NCBI GenBank assembly: GCA_902596985.1
Contig: CACJWR010000016.1
Span: 1 to 34,017 of the forward strand
DNA: 34,017 bases
Direction of reading: 5' to 3'
Source: an uncultured Alphaproteobacteria bacterium
Lineage (GTDB): Bacteria > Pseudomonadota > Alphaproteobacteria > Rhodobacterales > Rhodobacteraceae
Program-made: the position numbers and the translations under genes
Notes under the pieces: model-generated
What the model was told of the DNA's origin: nothing
What the model saw: only the letters and a program-made list of their open reading frames with translations
Database searches by the model: none
Part shown: in pieces, positions 1 to 8,727 of the stretch
Layout: every line of letters begins with the position of its first letter
How positions within the stretch are numbered: position 1 is the stretch's first letter

Positions 1-1134
1 ACTGATTTATTGAACAGGGCGAGCGTCGTTTTTGGTAGTGCTCGCCAATTGGCTCTTGCAGAGGTTAAATCAAAAGGTAAATCATGGCCTATACCATTTA
101 GCATTGATGAAGTATTCAGTTATAAATATAAACTGGCTGTGGTACTGGCTTCAGGTGATCCTTTTTGGTTTGGTGTAGGACCTCTCCTTACTAAAAACCT
201 AAAGAAAAATGAATGGCGCTCCTACCCTGTGCCATCTACTTTTTCTCTAGCTGCCAATAAAATAGGCTGGCCTATAAACGCTGTTGACTGCTTAGCCTTC
301 CATGCAAAACCAGTAGAAACCCTTCCTGCAAAACTGTCAGAATCTGGGAAAGCAATAATTCTTCTCAGAGAGTTTAAGCAAATAGAGCAGATTCTTTCTG
401 TACTAGAGAAACATGATGTTCATGTTAAAGAAAGTTTTATGCTGTCGAGACTTGGCTGCCCAGAGGAAAAAGTAGTAAAACTTACAGGCTCAAAACTATC
501 TGATTTTAAACAAGCATCTAAATCTTTAAAACCACTAGCATTGGGCATAACATATAAAAAACCTCCATCAGATATCAGTTATTTTCAAGGGCAGGATGAT
601 GATGCTTTCAAAACTGATGGGAATATAACTAAAAAAGACATAAGAGCTCTGACCCTCTCAGAATTAAAATCTTTTGGAAGTGAAGTGTTATGGGATATAG
701 GAGCTGGTTCAGGCTCAATCTCAATTGAATGGTGTTTGGGGCATCCTAAAAACGTGGCCTTTGCCATTGAACGAAGAAGGGATCGTATTTCTTTGATCAA
801 AGCTAATAGAAAAAAATTTGGCTTACAAGAAAGATTAACTGTAAAACATGGTAATATTGAAACGATAGCCAAAGATTTACCAACGCCAAATGCTGTTTTT
901 ATAGGTGGGGGAGTAACTTCAGATTTAATTTACCAAGTGATTAAAGCCCTTGGTAAAAATAGCCGACTTGTAATAAATGCTGTCACTCTTGAATCCCAGG
1001 CTCTTTTGTTAAAAAAATACAAGCAGTTCGGCGGTAATTTGAAAAAAATTAATATATCCAAGCCTAAGCCTATTGGAGGAAAAACAATTTGGTCAGCTCA
1101 ATATAATATAATCCAATGGAGCTTTAAAACATGA
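1..1134 (+). CDS. cobL: Precorrin-6Y C5,15-methyltransferase (decarboxylating), 5'-partial
   Basis: Bifunctional enzyme of aerobic cobalamin synthesis that methylates precorrin-6Y at C5 and C15 and decarboxylates the C12 acetate side chain. The frame is open to the window edge (377 residues visible) and the first residues already match the internal 'VVFGSARQLAL' stretch of the family, so only about 20 N-terminal residues are missing. The TTG at base 10 is not the start. The N-terminal CbiE-like tetrapyrrole methylase domain shows LASGDPFWFGVGPLL. The C-terminal CbiT-like domain has the SAM-binding WDIGAGSGSISIEWC, then AIERRRDR and FIGGGVTSDLI. It is the first visible gene of a plus-strand cob operon and its stop overlaps the cobE start (ATGA). 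Confidence 0.93.
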   Translation, partial: TDLLNRASVVFGSARQLALAEVKSKGKSWPIPFSIDEVFSYKYKLAVVLASGDPFWFGVGPLLTKNLKKNEWRSYPVPSTFSLAANKIGWPINAVDCLAFHAKPVETLPAKLSESGKAIILLREFKQIEQILSVLEKHDVHVKESFMLSRLGCPEEKVVKLTGSKLSDFKQASKSLKPLALGITYKKPPSDISYFQGQDDDAFKTDGNITKKDIRALTLSELKSFGSEVLWDIGAGSGSISIEWCLGHPKNVAFAIERRRDRISLIKANRKKFGLQERLTVKHGNIETIAKDLPTPNAVFIGGGVTSDLIYQVIKALGKNSRLVINAVTLESQALLLKKYKQFGGNLKKINISKPKPIGGKTIWSAQYNIIQWSFKT

Positions 1135-1496
1135 TTGCAGGAATTGGCTTTAAATCTACAGTTACTATTACTTCATTTAACGAGTTATTTGAAAGTTATA
1201 TCAAAAGGTATAGTGCTTTTACAGTTGCTACCTCAAAGGAAAAAGCAATAAATGCAGTCTTTTTAAAATTTGTCAGTACAAACCGCCTAAAATTGATCCA
1301 GATTGAAGAAGACGATATTTACAATATTATCACACCTACTGTTTCCCATTTGAGTATGAAGTTTAAAAATGTTGGCAGTTTTTGTGAAGCTGCAGCACTT
1401 GCTGCAGGAGGTACCGCATCCAAAATTATTTGTGAGCGGAAAATCTCTTCTGATAGGCTTGCTACCATCGCAATCGCAGAAATGGATGGAGATTAA
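1131..1496 (+). CDS. cobE: Cobalamin biosynthesis protein CobE (CbiG C-terminal domain family)
   Basis: Small 121-residue protein matching the CobE/CbiG C-terminal family. MIAGIGFKS at the N-terminus corresponds to the family's opening 'aGiGcr' strand. The second half (VGSFCEAAALAAGG, then a short stretch ending in RLATIAIAEMDGD) matches the 'GsvaEAAALaaaG ... AtcAlA' core. CobE is needed in the aerobic pathway, but its biochemical role is less clear than that of the methyltransferases. The ATG overlaps the cobL stop by four bases (ATGA), so the two are probably translationally coupled, and cobM follows within two bases. The placement between cobL and cobM supports the call. Confidence 0.85.
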   Translation: MIAGIGFKSTVTITSFNELFESYIKRYSAFTVATSKEKAINAVFLKFVSTNRLKLIQIEEDDIYNIITPTVSHLSMKFKNVGSFCEAAALAAGGTASKIICERKISSDRLATIAIAEMDGD

Positions 1497-1497
1497 A

Positions 1498-2274
1498 TTG
1501 ACAGTACACTTCATAGGCGCAGGTCCTGGTGATCCCGAACTCATAACGCTTAAAGGAAAAAAACTTTTGGAAAAATGCTCTATCTGTTTCTTTGCGGGAT
1601 CGATCATTCCAGAAGAAATATTATCCCATTGCGACCCTTCAACAAAAAAAATAAATACAGCACCCCTATCACTTTCTCAAATTATTAAAAAAATAGAAAA
1701 ATTTCATAATGAGGGTCATGAAATTGCCCGGCTTCACTCTGGTGATCTATCTATATGGTCGGCAGTGAATGAACAAATACGTGAGTTAATAAAATTAGAA
1801 ATCCCTTTTAGCATGACGCCAGGAGTAACTTCTTTTTCAGCTGCCGCTTCAAGTTTAAAACAGGAACTAACCAAGCCCCAAATAGCCCAATCTATAGTTC
1901 TCACTAGAACCGAAGGTAGGGCATCAAAGATGCCTGAAAATGAAACTTTAGAAAATTTTGCTAAAAGTGGCGCTATTCTTGCGATACATCTATCAATTCA
2001 TGATATTGCAAAAGTGGTCAAAAAAGTAAAGCCTTTCTATAACGGTTCTTGCCCAGTAAAAGTTGTTTGGAAAGCATCTTGGCCAGAGGAACAAATTATT
2101 CATTCAGATTTAAGTAATATAGAAAAAGCGATACCCGAATATATGGATAGAACAGCTTTGATACTTATTGGTCCGCATTTAGACACTGCTAATTTTACAG
2201 CAAGCAAATTGTATGATGAAACCTATGATAGGAGATTTAGAGAAATAGATGCCACTGGAAGAAATCATAAATAG
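1498..2274 (+). CDS. cobM: Precorrin-4 C11-methyltransferase
   Basis: SAM-dependent methylation of precorrin-4 at C11 in the aerobic cobalamin pathway. The protein opens with VHFIGAGPGDPELITLKG, the tetrapyrrole methylase N-terminal motif, followed by LHSGDLSIWSAVNEQ and MTPGVTSFSAAAS; QSIVLTRTEGRASKMP and ILAIHLSIHDI are typical of CobM. I chose TTG 1498 (258 residues) because GGAG lies six bases upstream and the usual N-terminus is MTVHFIGAGPG. An in-frame ATG at 1486 would add four residues and is the alternative. The frame is open further upstream to 1369, but that part overlaps cobE and has no family match. The 3' end overlaps cobB by 26 bases. Confidence 0.92.
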   Translation: MTVHFIGAGPGDPELITLKGKKLLEKCSICFFAGSIIPEEILSHCDPSTKKINTAPLSLSQIIKKIEKFHNEGHEIARLHSGDLSIWSAVNEQIRELIKLEIPFSMTPGVTSFSAAASSLKQELTKPQIAQSIVLTRTEGRASKMPENETLENFAKSGAILAIHLSIHDIAKVVKKVKPFYNGSCPVKVVWKASWPEEQIIHSDLSNIEKAIPEYMDRTALILIGPHLDTANFTASKLYDETYDRRFREIDATGRNHK

Positions 2275-3574
2275 GCAAGGTATAATTATTTCGGCTCCGG
2301 CGTCGGGAGCTGGAAAAACGACTGTAACTCTGGGGCTTATTGACGCTTTTGCCCGTAAAGGATCTGTACAACCTTTCAAGAGTGGTCCTGACTATATAGA
2401 TTCAAAATTTCAAAGTGTTGCGGCCGATCGTCCTTCATATAACTTAGATACATGGGCAATGTCATCTAGCGATATCCTTAATATGATAGGCATGGTGGGC
2501 CCTTCGGATATCTGTATTGCTGAAGGGTCAATGGGATTATTTGATGGAGTAATAAGCAAAGGTGCAGGTGGAAATGGTTCCACCGCAGATCTAGCAAGTA
2601 TAACGAATTGGCCAGTAATTTTAGTAGTCGACTGCGCAAAGCAGGCTCAATCTGTAGCTGCTTTGATTGCCGGTTTCAACTCATTTAGACATGACATAAC
2701 AATCGGTGGAATAATTCTAAATAATATATCAAGCAAAAGGCACGAAGCTTTAGTAGTCAGTGAAGTTTCAAAAACAAAAGTTCCAATCCTAGGTGTTATC
2801 CCTAGATCTAACGAACTAACTATCCCAGAAAGGCACTTAGGTCTAGTCCAAGCAGAAGATTTATCTGACTTGGAGCAACTAATTTTTAAGCTTGGAACAC
2901 TCATTGAAGAAAATTGTGACCTCGAAGCAATAGCTTGTACTGCAAGAAATAGCTTTCCTCCAATATCAACGTTACAAAAAATTACTCCTCCCGCGCAGAG
3001 AATAGCTATTGCGAGAGATAATGCATTTACCTTTACTTATTCCCATTTGATAGAGGGATGGAAGAAGCAAGGTGCTGAGATCTCCTTTTTCTCTCCGCTA
3101 AACGATGAGCCCCCTTCAAATAGCGATGACATGGTCTGGTTGCCAGGAGGATACCCTGAACTTTACCTCGGTCGCTTATCTGAATGCAAAAATTTTAAGA
3201 ATGGACTTATTGATTTTAGTAAGAAAAGACCAGTGCACGGAGAGTGTGGTGGCTATATGGTTTTGGGAAGAAAAATTATTGGAAAAAGTGGTCAGGCATA
3301 TGACATGATTGGTATGTTTGATTTGGTTACTTCTTTTGAAAAACGCAAGCTCAATCTAGGATATCGAAAAGCCAAGGCTATGGAGCCTTTTTTTGGAATC
3401 AAAAAGGGTTCCACTGTTCTTGGACATGAGTTTCACTATACGACAGTTGTCGAAATAAATGATGCTCCTATTGTCTTTGTAGAAGATGCTTACGAAAATG
3501 AGTTAGGTCAGTTAGGCTCCAAAAACTCTAATGCTACTGGAACATTTTTTCATCTCATTGGGAGCGAACAATGA
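2249..3574 (+). CDS. cobB: Hydrogenobyrinic/cobyrinic acid a,c-diamide synthase
   Basis: Glutamine- and ATP-dependent amidation of the a and c acetate side chains of the corrin. At 441 residues it is near the usual family length. The N-terminal dethiobiotin-synthetase-like domain has the P-loop ISAPASGAGKTTVTLGL, followed by VQPFKSGPDYID and EGSMGLFDG. The C-terminal class I glutaminase-like domain carries the nucleophile cysteine in VHGECGGYMVLG and the distal histidine in LGHEFHYT. ATG 2249 lies inside the cobM 3' end, with a weak purine-rich SD. The stop overlaps the cobA start (ATGA). In an operon with cobF and cobE the substrate is more likely hydrogenobyrinic acid (aerobic route) than cobyrinic acid. 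Confidence 0.94.
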   Translation: MPLEEIINRQGIIISAPASGAGKTTVTLGLIDAFARKGSVQPFKSGPDYIDSKFQSVAADRPSYNLDTWAMSSSDILNMIGMVGPSDICIAEGSMGLFDGVISKGAGGNGSTADLASITNWPVILVVDCAKQAQSVAALIAGFNSFRHDITIGGIILNNISSKRHEALVVSEVSKTKVPILGVIPRSNELTIPERHLGLVQAEDLSDLEQLIFKLGTLIEENCDLEAIACTARNSFPPISTLQKITPPAQRIAIARDNAFTFTYSHLIEGWKKQGAEISFFSPLNDEPPSNSDDMVWLPGGYPELYLGRLSECKNFKNGLIDFSKKRPVHGECGGYMVLGRKIIGKSGQAYDMIGMFDLVTSFEKRKLNLGYRKAKAMEPFFGIKKGSTVLGHEFHYTTVVEINDAPIVFVEDAYENELGQLGSKNSNATGTFFHLIGSEQ

Positions 3575-4278
3575 CTATAAGCTTTGTCAGTTCTGGTCCC
3601 GGCAATCCAGACCTGCTTACTGTACAGGCGGTAAAAAGAATTAGTGATGCGGATATTATTTTCTATGATGATTTATCCGCAGGTGAAATACTGAATCTTG
3701 CAAAAAAAAGCGCCACACTTTTGAGTGTGGGGAAAAGAGCAGGGCTTGCATCACCAAAGCAAAATCAAGTATCTAGATTACTCGTAGAATATGGTAGAAC
3801 AGGAAAAAAAATTGTTCGGCTGAAGTCGGGTGATAGTAGTATTTTTTCAAGATTAGAGGAAGAGATTACAGCATTAAATGAGAATGGGTTAGAGTTTGAA
3901 ATAATCCCAGGAGTATCTTCAGCAATGGCTGCGGCTGCGGCTGCAAAAATCCCATTAACCCGAAGAGTTATGTCGAGACGTGTACAGTTTATCACTGGAC
4001 ATGATTTCAATGGTGAACTTCCCGATGACTTAAATATTGCATCCTTAATTGATCCAAATTGTACAACCGTAATCTTCATGGGAAAAAAAACTTTCCCTAA
4101 TCTCGCTCAGATTCTTCTAGAAAATGGTCTTGATATCAAAACAAAAGTTCTCGTGGCGGAAGACATTTCAAGAAAAGAGGAAAATATTAAAAAGGGTACG
4201 ATTGAGGAGATATTAATCTATCTAAAGGATATTAAAAGCAATCATCCTGCAGTTATAATTTTTGGACCGTTACTTTGA
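3571..4278 (+). CDS. cobA: Uroporphyrinogen-III C-methyltransferase (SUMT)
   Basis: Methylates uroporphyrinogen III at C2 and C7 to give precorrin-2, the branch point towards cobalamin. The 235-residue protein is a stand-alone SUMT without the CysG dehydrogenase/chelatase half. Visible family motifs are VSSGPGNPDLLTVQA, IIFYDDL, LLSVGKRAG, KQNQVSRLLVEYGR, VRLKSGDSSIF, EIIPGVSSAMAAAA, IPLTRR and RRVQFITGHD. The common 'RLKGGDPFvFGRG' block is divergent here (RLKSGDSSIFSRLEEE), but the rest is clear. ATG 3571 overlaps the cobB stop and the stop overlaps the cobF TTG start, so three consecutive genes are coupled by four-base overlaps. Confidence 0.92.
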   Translation: MTISFVSSGPGNPDLLTVQAVKRISDADIIFYDDLSAGEILNLAKKSATLLSVGKRAGLASPKQNQVSRLLVEYGRTGKKIVRLKSGDSSIFSRLEEEITALNENGLEFEIIPGVSSAMAAAAAAKIPLTRRVMSRRVQFITGHDFNGELPDDLNIASLIDPNCTTVIFMGKKTFPNLAQILLENGLDIKTKVLVAEDISRKEENIKKGTIEEILIYLKDIKSNHPAVIIFGPLL

Positions 4279-5054
4279 GTATTAACTTATATCTAATAGG
4301 AATAGGTTTCGGAGATGCAAAGCATGTGACAGAAGAAGCAGCTAAGACAATCAAGAGTTGTAATTTGATACTAATCGGAAAGAAAAAAGAAGAAAAATCC
4401 GAAATTGCTGACCTTAAAAAGAATATTTGTAAATCTTTCATAAAAACTAATAGTGTGAAGTTTATGGAATTTATTATACCTGAGCGGCAATTAACCAATA
4501 AAAAATATATCAACTCAGTTATAGACTGGCATGATGATATTGCGAAAACATGGGTCGACATAATTAATCAATATACTTCCAGCACTGCAAGAGGAAACAT
4601 AAACGTCGGAATTCCCATATGGGGAGATCCTTCATTGTACGATAGTAGCCAAAGAATTGCTTCGCGAGTCAAAAACGCTTTATACCATACCTCCATCAAA
4701 TTGATTCCTGGTCTCTCTTCAATACAGTTGCTTGTTTCTGCGTTTGGAATTCCCTTTAACGAAATCGGGAAACCGGTCTTGATTACTACAGGCAGGCTTC
4801 TAAAGGAAAGAGGATGGCCAGATGGAACAGAAACAATATACGTTGTTTTAGATGGAGAGTGCTCATTCACAATTTTAAAAGACCATAATATCTATATCTG
4901 GTGGGCTGCATATCTCGGAATGAAAGAACAAACTCTTATTAAAGGCGAGGTTTCAAAAATTGGAAAAGAAATTATTAAAACAAGAAATACGTTGCGTTCT
5001 GATAAAGGATGGATTTTAGATGTATATAAACTACAACGACTAATGAGGAACTGA
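4275..5054 (+). CDS. cobF: Precorrin-6A synthase (deacetylating), CobF
   Basis: SAM-dependent C1 methylation with loss of the acetyl group, giving precorrin-6A. CobF belongs to the aerobic pathway, so it is a useful marker for this operon. Visible motifs are LYLIGIGFGDAKHVTEEA at the N-terminus, GIPIWGDPSLYDSSQRI, LIPGLSSIQLLVSAFGIPFN, then VLITTGRLL, GWPDGTETIYVVLDGECSF and YIWWAAYLGM. The start is TTG 4275, overlapping the cobA TGA; the motif-containing N-terminus begins immediately after it, so no later start is acceptable. At 259 residues it matches the family length. cobP follows after five bases. Confidence 0.9.
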   Translation: MSINLYLIGIGFGDAKHVTEEAAKTIKSCNLILIGKKKEEKSEIADLKKNICKSFIKTNSVKFMEFIIPERQLTNKKYINSVIDWHDDIAKTWVDIINQYTSSTARGNINVGIPIWGDPSLYDSSQRIASRVKNALYHTSIKLIPGLSSIQLLVSAFGIPFNEIGKPVLITTGRLLKERGWPDGTETIYVVLDGECSFTILKDHNIYIWWAAYLGMKEQTLIKGEVSKIGKEIIKTRNTLRSDKGWILDVYKLQRLMRN

Positions 5055-5059
5055 GATTT

Positions 5060-5578
5060 ATGTCTGAAACATATCTGATACTCGGGGGAAGCAACTCCGG
5101 AAAATCTAGTTTTGCAGAACAATCAGCGCTAAGCTACCAAAAAAACACCCATGGTAAATTGTATTACATAGCTACCGGCCTTGCATATGACACTGAAATG
5201 CAAGAGAAAATTAGTGAACATAAGAAGAGAAGAAACCAAAAATTTGAAACCATAGATTCTCCTGACCTGAGCACAGATATACTCAAAAGCTCGAAACCGA
5301 AAGACGTAATTTTGATTGATTGTATATCAATGTCTGTATCGAACATTTTGACACTAAGTCAGTTTAGAGATCGCCGCATTGATGATATTAGAGATGATCT
5401 AAAAAAGTGTAAATCCACCTTGATTATAGTTGGACAGGAAACCAGCCTAGGCATTTTACCAACTAACAAACTGTCTAGGAAATTTTTAAAAGTATCAGGA
5501 AAATTGAATCAAGACATAGGTCGTTTTGCCAATAGCGTAACTTTAGTCGTCGCAGGACATTCAATAAAGATTAAATAA
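5060..5578 (+). CDS. cobP: Adenosylcobinamide kinase / adenosylcobinamide-phosphate guanylyltransferase
   Basis: Bifunctional enzyme that phosphorylates adenosylcobinamide and transfers GMP to make AdoCbi-GDP before nucleotide-loop assembly (CobU in enteric bacteria). The P-loop is ILGGSNSGKSSFAE. IATGLAYDTEM and EHKKRR follow, the latter carrying the histidine guanylylated in CobU. LIDCISMSVSNIL, LGILPTNKLSRKF, GKLNQDIG and the C-terminal VVAGHSIKIK complete the family pattern. The usual 'NEVGxG' element is GQETSLG here, a mild divergence. It is the last gene of the visible cob operon and converges with the minus-strand gene at 6172-5618, leaving a 39-base gap. Confidence 0.92.
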   Translation: MSETYLILGGSNSGKSSFAEQSALSYQKNTHGKLYYIATGLAYDTEMQEKISEHKKRRNQKFETIDSPDLSTDILKSSKPKDVILIDCISMSVSNILTLSQFRDRRIDDIRDDLKKCKSTLIIVGQETSLGILPTNKLSRKFLKVSGKLNQDIGRFANSVTLVVAGHSIKIK

Positions 5579-5617
5579 ATGCAATAGTTTTTTTATATCT
5601 GCCTGCATTTAATCGCA

Positions 5618-6172
5618 TCAGTTAACTTTCCACTTTATCGAACAACCCATTGAAGCGATTTGGTCACTTGGCCCCTCTCCAGTTTGAGCCACGCCTTTCA
5701 TCGCTTCGAAGAGATCTCTTTTTAAATCGACTGGACCGGCCTCTTTCCTAGATGCGTCTAATCTTCCTCTGTACTGTAGTTTGTGATCCTTGTTAAATCC
5801 AAAAAAATCCGGAGTACATACAGCATCGTATAGCTTAGCCACTTCTTGAGTCTCATCATACATATATGGAAAAGTAAAATTATGCTTTGCGGCCAGCTTT
5901 TTCATGTTATCAAAGGAATCCTCTGGGTAACTAATTACATCATTTGAACTAATGGCCGCTATACCAACCCCAAGCTTTTGTAAATCGCTGGCGTCTCGAA
6001 CAATTCGATCCAAAATAGCCAGCACATAAGGACAATGATTACATATAAACATTATCAATAAACCATTAATCCCGCTAACTTCTTCTAGAGTATATTTTTT
6101 TCCATCAACAGATGGCAAGTTAAACTCTTTTGCTCGCCAACCAAAATCACAAACTGGTGGAATTTCTGCCAT
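5618..6172 (-). CDS. Thioredoxin-fold (AhpC/TSA-like) redox protein
   Basis: 184-residue protein of the redoxin/AhpC-TSA-like thioredoxin superfamily, probably cytoplasmic since no signal peptide is seen. FNLPSVDGKKYTLEEV and LLIMFICNHCPYV are typical; C44 and C47 form a CNHC active-site pair followed by proline. AISSNDVISYPEDS and a Y-R-G-R-L-D segment also match this peroxiredoxin-like family. The ATG follows AAGGA with about eight bases spacing. It lies 16 bases downstream of rpe on the same strand and is probably cotranscribed with it. The physiological substrate is unknown; a thiol-disulfide oxidoreductase or peroxidase role is inferred from fold and motif only. Confidence 0.82.
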   Translation of the reverse strand: MAEIPPVCDFGWRAKEFNLPSVDGKKYTLEEVSGINGLLIMFICNHCPYVLAILDRIVRDASDLQKLGVGIAAISSNDVISYPEDSFDNMKKLAAKHNFTFPYMYDETQEVAKLYDAVCTPDFFGFNKDHKLQYRGRLDASRKEAGPVDLKRDLFEAMKGVAQTGEGPSDQIASMGCSIKWKVN

Positions 6173-6188
6173 TTTTTTATCCTTCTAT

Positions 6189-6887
6189 TTATAGGGCGCT
6201 TTCAGCAGCTTCCCTTATTCTCTTTATATTTTGTCCATATACAATTGGGTTTTTGACACTACCATTTGAAAAAACAGCCGATCCAGCTACCAAAATATCC
6301 GCTCCTGCTGAAACGACACTAGGTGCAGTATCGGCAGTTATTCCTCCATCAACCTCGATTAAAAATTCTTTATGCTTTTTTAGATTAGCTAATCTTTCAA
6401 TTTTTCTTAGTTGAGACGAAATAAACTTCTGACCCCCAAAACCCGGGTTAACCGTCATCACACATATTAAGTCTACCAAATCTACTAACTGGTCAGCCAC
6501 TTCGTGAGAGGTGCCTGGGTTTAAGGCTAATCCCACCTTTACACCAAGACTATTTATTGCCTGCAGAGACCTATGAATGTGTTGCCCTGCTTCGAAATGA
6601 ACTGTTATCATATCCGCACCCGCTTCAGCAAAAGCTTCAAGATATTGATCTACAGGTGAAATCATCAGATGGACATCCATAAACGTTTTGATATGGGGTC
6701 TAATTGCTTTGCAGGTTTCAGGTCCAAAAGTTATGTTTGGCACAAAATGACCATCCATAACATCAATGTGAATCCAATCGCAACCCTGCTCTTCTACAGC
6801 TTCAATTTCTTTGCCAAAATTTGCAAAATCTGCAGATAGTATAGATGGTGCAATTTTTATTGACTCTCTGGACAATAGTGGTTCCAT
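6189..6887 (-). CDS. rpe: Ribulose-phosphate 3-epimerase
   Basis: Interconverts ribulose 5-phosphate and xylulose 5-phosphate in the pentose phosphate pathway. The 232-residue protein is a full-length TIM barrel: IAPSILSADFANFG, WIHIDVMDGHFVPNITFG (catalytic aspartate and metal ligands), DVHLMI, GLALNPGTS, VMTVNPGFGGQKFI, and VDGGITADTA with the second catalytic aspartate, followed by LVAGSAVF for phosphate binding. The start is ATG 6887; no strong SD is visible, and the first eight residues precede the conserved core. The plus-strand oxidoreductase diverges only about 43 bases away, so both promoters must share that short gap. Confidence 0.96.
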   Translation of the reverse strand: MEPLLSRESIKIAPSILSADFANFGKEIEAVEEQGCDWIHIDVMDGHFVPNITFGPETCKAIRPHIKTFMDVHLMISPVDQYLEAFAEAGADMITVHFEAGQHIHRSLQAINSLGVKVGLALNPGTSHEVADQLVDLVDLICVMTVNPGFGGQKFISSQLRKIERLANLKKHKEFLIEVDGGITADTAPSVVSAGADILVAGSAVFSNGSVKNPIVYGQNIKRIREAAESAL

Positions 6888-6930
6888 TTATAATAAAAAC
6901 ATATTTTGATTTCTATGGGAGATAATGCAA

Positions 6931-7923
6931 ATGTCAACTCAAAATGTAAAGGCAGCAATAATTGATGAAAATGGTGGAAGTGAGAAATTTAAGATAATTA
7001 CACAAGAGGTTGGCTCTCCAGGAAGTGATGAAATACTTATTAAACATAAGGCTATAGGCCTTAATTTTATTGATGTGTATCACAGAACGCGACTCTCAGA
7101 TAACTATGCCGTCGCACTACCTGCAGTGCTCGGTATGGAGGCTTCGGGAATAGTTGAAGCAGTGGGAGATGGTGTTACTCACTTAGTTTCTGGCGATCGC
7201 GTTGCATACGCTGCTACCCCGCCAGGCGCCTATTGTGAGGCCAGGGTTATGCCCGCTAAACAAGTTTGTAAGCTTCCTGATCAAATATCATTTGAGGAAG
7301 GTGCAGCGATGATGCTAAAGGGGTTAACTGTAAAATATCTTTTTCACAATACGACAGAATTGAAAAGTGGAGACCAAATTTTATTCCATGCAGCTGCAGG
7401 CGGTGTCGGATTGATTGCCTGTCAGTGGGCTAGAAGTGAAGGTTTTGAATTGATAGGCACTGGCGGTTCTGATGAAAAGTGTAAGTTGGCAAAAAAATTT
7501 GGTGCATCTCAAACTATAAACTATTCTACGAATAACTTTGCCGAAGAAGTTATGAAACTAACGAATGGTATTGGCGTTCCGGTTGTAATGGATTCTGTTG
7601 GTAAAACGACCTTCGACGATTCTTTAAGTTGTTTGAAAGACTTTGGAATTTTTATCTCCTTTGGAAATGCATCCGGAAATATTAATCCTATCGATATTGG
7701 TATCTTAGCAAAAAAATCACTCAAAATAACTAGAACTGGTCTCTTTACACATATAGGTGACTTTACCCGCTGCCAAGAGATGGCAAAGGTTCTTTTCGGA
7801 AAAGTAGTTTCTGGTGATGTCAAAATACAAATAGATCAAACCTTCTCATTGAACGATATTGCTTCAGCTCACGATTCACTAGAAGCGCGAAAAACAACAG
7901 GTTCAACAGTTATAACGATATAG
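6931..7923 (+). CDS. Zinc-independent quinone oxidoreductase (zeta-crystallin type)
   Basis: NADPH-dependent reductase of the medium-chain dehydrogenase/reductase superfamily. AIGLNFIDVYHRT, LPAVLGMEASGIVEAVGDGV, GDRVAY and the nucleotide-binding HAAAGGVGLIACQWAR are the classic quinone-oxidoreductase blocks; a long unbroken Rossmann domain follows with GGSDEKCKLAKKFGA and VMDSVGK. No structural-zinc cysteine cluster is visible. I chose ATG 6931 (330 residues) because GGGAG at 6917-6921 has nine bases spacing to it and only three to the alternative ATG at 6925. It is a single-gene unit, diverging from rpe and converging with the minus-strand operon two bases away. The true substrate (quinone or enone) cannot be read from sequence. 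Confidence 0.88.
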   Translation: MSTQNVKAAIIDENGGSEKFKIITQEVGSPGSDEILIKHKAIGLNFIDVYHRTRLSDNYAVALPAVLGMEASGIVEAVGDGVTHLVSGDRVAYAATPPGAYCEARVMPAKQVCKLPDQISFEEGAAMMLKGLTVKYLFHNTTELKSGDQILFHAAAGGVGLIACQWARSEGFELIGTGGSDEKCKLAKKFGASQTINYSTNNFAEEVMKLTNGIGVPVVMDSVGKTTFDDSLSCLKDFGIFISFGNASGNINPIDIGILAKKSLKITRTGLFTHIGDFTRCQEMAKVLFGKVVSGDVKIQIDQTFSLNDIASAHDSLEARKTTGSTVITI

Positions 7924-7925
7924 CT

Positions 7926-8726
7926 CTAATTACCGACTTTATATCTAGTCCCTTTTGCTGGAGGGTCCTCTGGAGGGCCAGCAAAACACTGAGCATACTT
8001 CATCCACTCAATTGCTGGCTCGCCAGTTATAGACAATTTTGTATCAGCAAAATTTCGTACCTGAGTCACCACTTGAGCAAATTCAACTGCTGTTCCTTCA
8101 ATCTTTGAAGAACTCTCTTTATCATTCCACTGCCAGACTTCACCAGATGGTGCATTTAAAATCAGATAAGGTGTTGGCTCAGGGATTGCTAATTTCCTAT
8201 TAACAAAAGTCCATCCGTAAGCAATAACGCCCATATGCACTATATTTTTTATTCTATCCTTTTCTTCTCTGTCTTTACCTAGCGCATCGAAGACTTCCTG
8301 ACCATGTGCCCAGGTTTCCATATGTCGTGCCGTTATCTTAGACCGAGCACTCATTTCAGGACCGGCCCACTTTACCCTTTTTTTAGGATCAGCATCCCTG
8401 TAGCCATCGAAAACATCCTCAACACTTTTCCACCAATCATCTATTAATCGTTGACCAGTTACTCCGTCCAACCATGGGACTTGAGCCTGAACAAGTGATT
8501 TTCCTTTAATTAGTTGATCATTAATTGGTTTGTAAAAGTTTTCATAATGATCTCCCCCTTTAAGTGTTTCCACCGCGCCGACATTGAATAAATATAAATG
8601 TCCAATTACATCTTCTATTGTCCAGTTTTTGAACAATGTCGTAGTCGACAAACAAGCCACACCCTCAGCATTCAGTAACTCATATAAGTCTTTACTCTCG
8701 TCAAAAAAATCTTTTGCCTGTTCCAC
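7926..8726 (-). CDS. TIGR03084-like (maleylpyruvate isomerase/DinB-like fold) protein
   Basis: 266-residue protein resembling the TIGR03084 family, related to the mycothiol-dependent maleylpyruvate isomerase N-terminal domain, usually a four-helix metal-binding fold. Recognisable segments are FKNWTIEDVIGHLYLFNVGA (the histidine of the metal site in this fold), GPEMSARSKITARHMETWAHGQ and DALGK, and a C-terminal AIEWMKYAQCFAGPPEDPP. Start GTG 8726 has GAGGAGG six bases upstream, inside the end of the preceding gene, with a one-base gap, so the two are coupled. It is the last gene of the seven-gene acyl-CoA carboxylase operon. The reaction is unknown; operon position suggests a role with CoA thioesters or their products, an inference only. 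Confidence 0.75.
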   Translation of the reverse strand: MEQAKDFFDESKDLYELLNAEGVACLSTTTLFKNWTIEDVIGHLYLFNVGAVETLKGGDHYENFYKPINDQLIKGKSLVQAQVPWLDGVTGQRLIDDWWKSVEDVFDGYRDADPKKRVKWAGPEMSARSKITARHMETWAHGQEVFDALGKDREEKDRIKNIVHMGVIAYGWTFVNRKLAIPEPTPYLILNAPSGEVWQWNDKESSSKIEGTAVEFAQVVTQVRNFADTKLSITGEPAIEWMKYAQCFAGPPEDPPAKGTRYKVGN

Positions 8727-8727
8727 C

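Noticed and set aside
1369-1497. Extended N-terminus of CobM
   Set aside because: It lies inside cobE in another frame, and the methylase motif begins right after TTG 1498.
1-5578. Cobalamin riboswitch for the cob operon
   Set aside because: The operon's 5' end lies before the window, and no leader-length gap exists between the visible cob genes.
5577-5610. Seven-base complementary arms (AAATGCA / TGCATTT) between the convergent cobP and thioredoxin-fold genes
   Set aside because: The loop is about 20 bases and the stem is AT-rich with no proper U-tract after it; not convincing as a terminator.
7926-8726. Assigning maleylpyruvate isomerase activity
   Set aside because: Only the fold-level resemblance is visible; no aromatic ring-cleavage genes are nearby and mycothiol is not expected in this type of organism.
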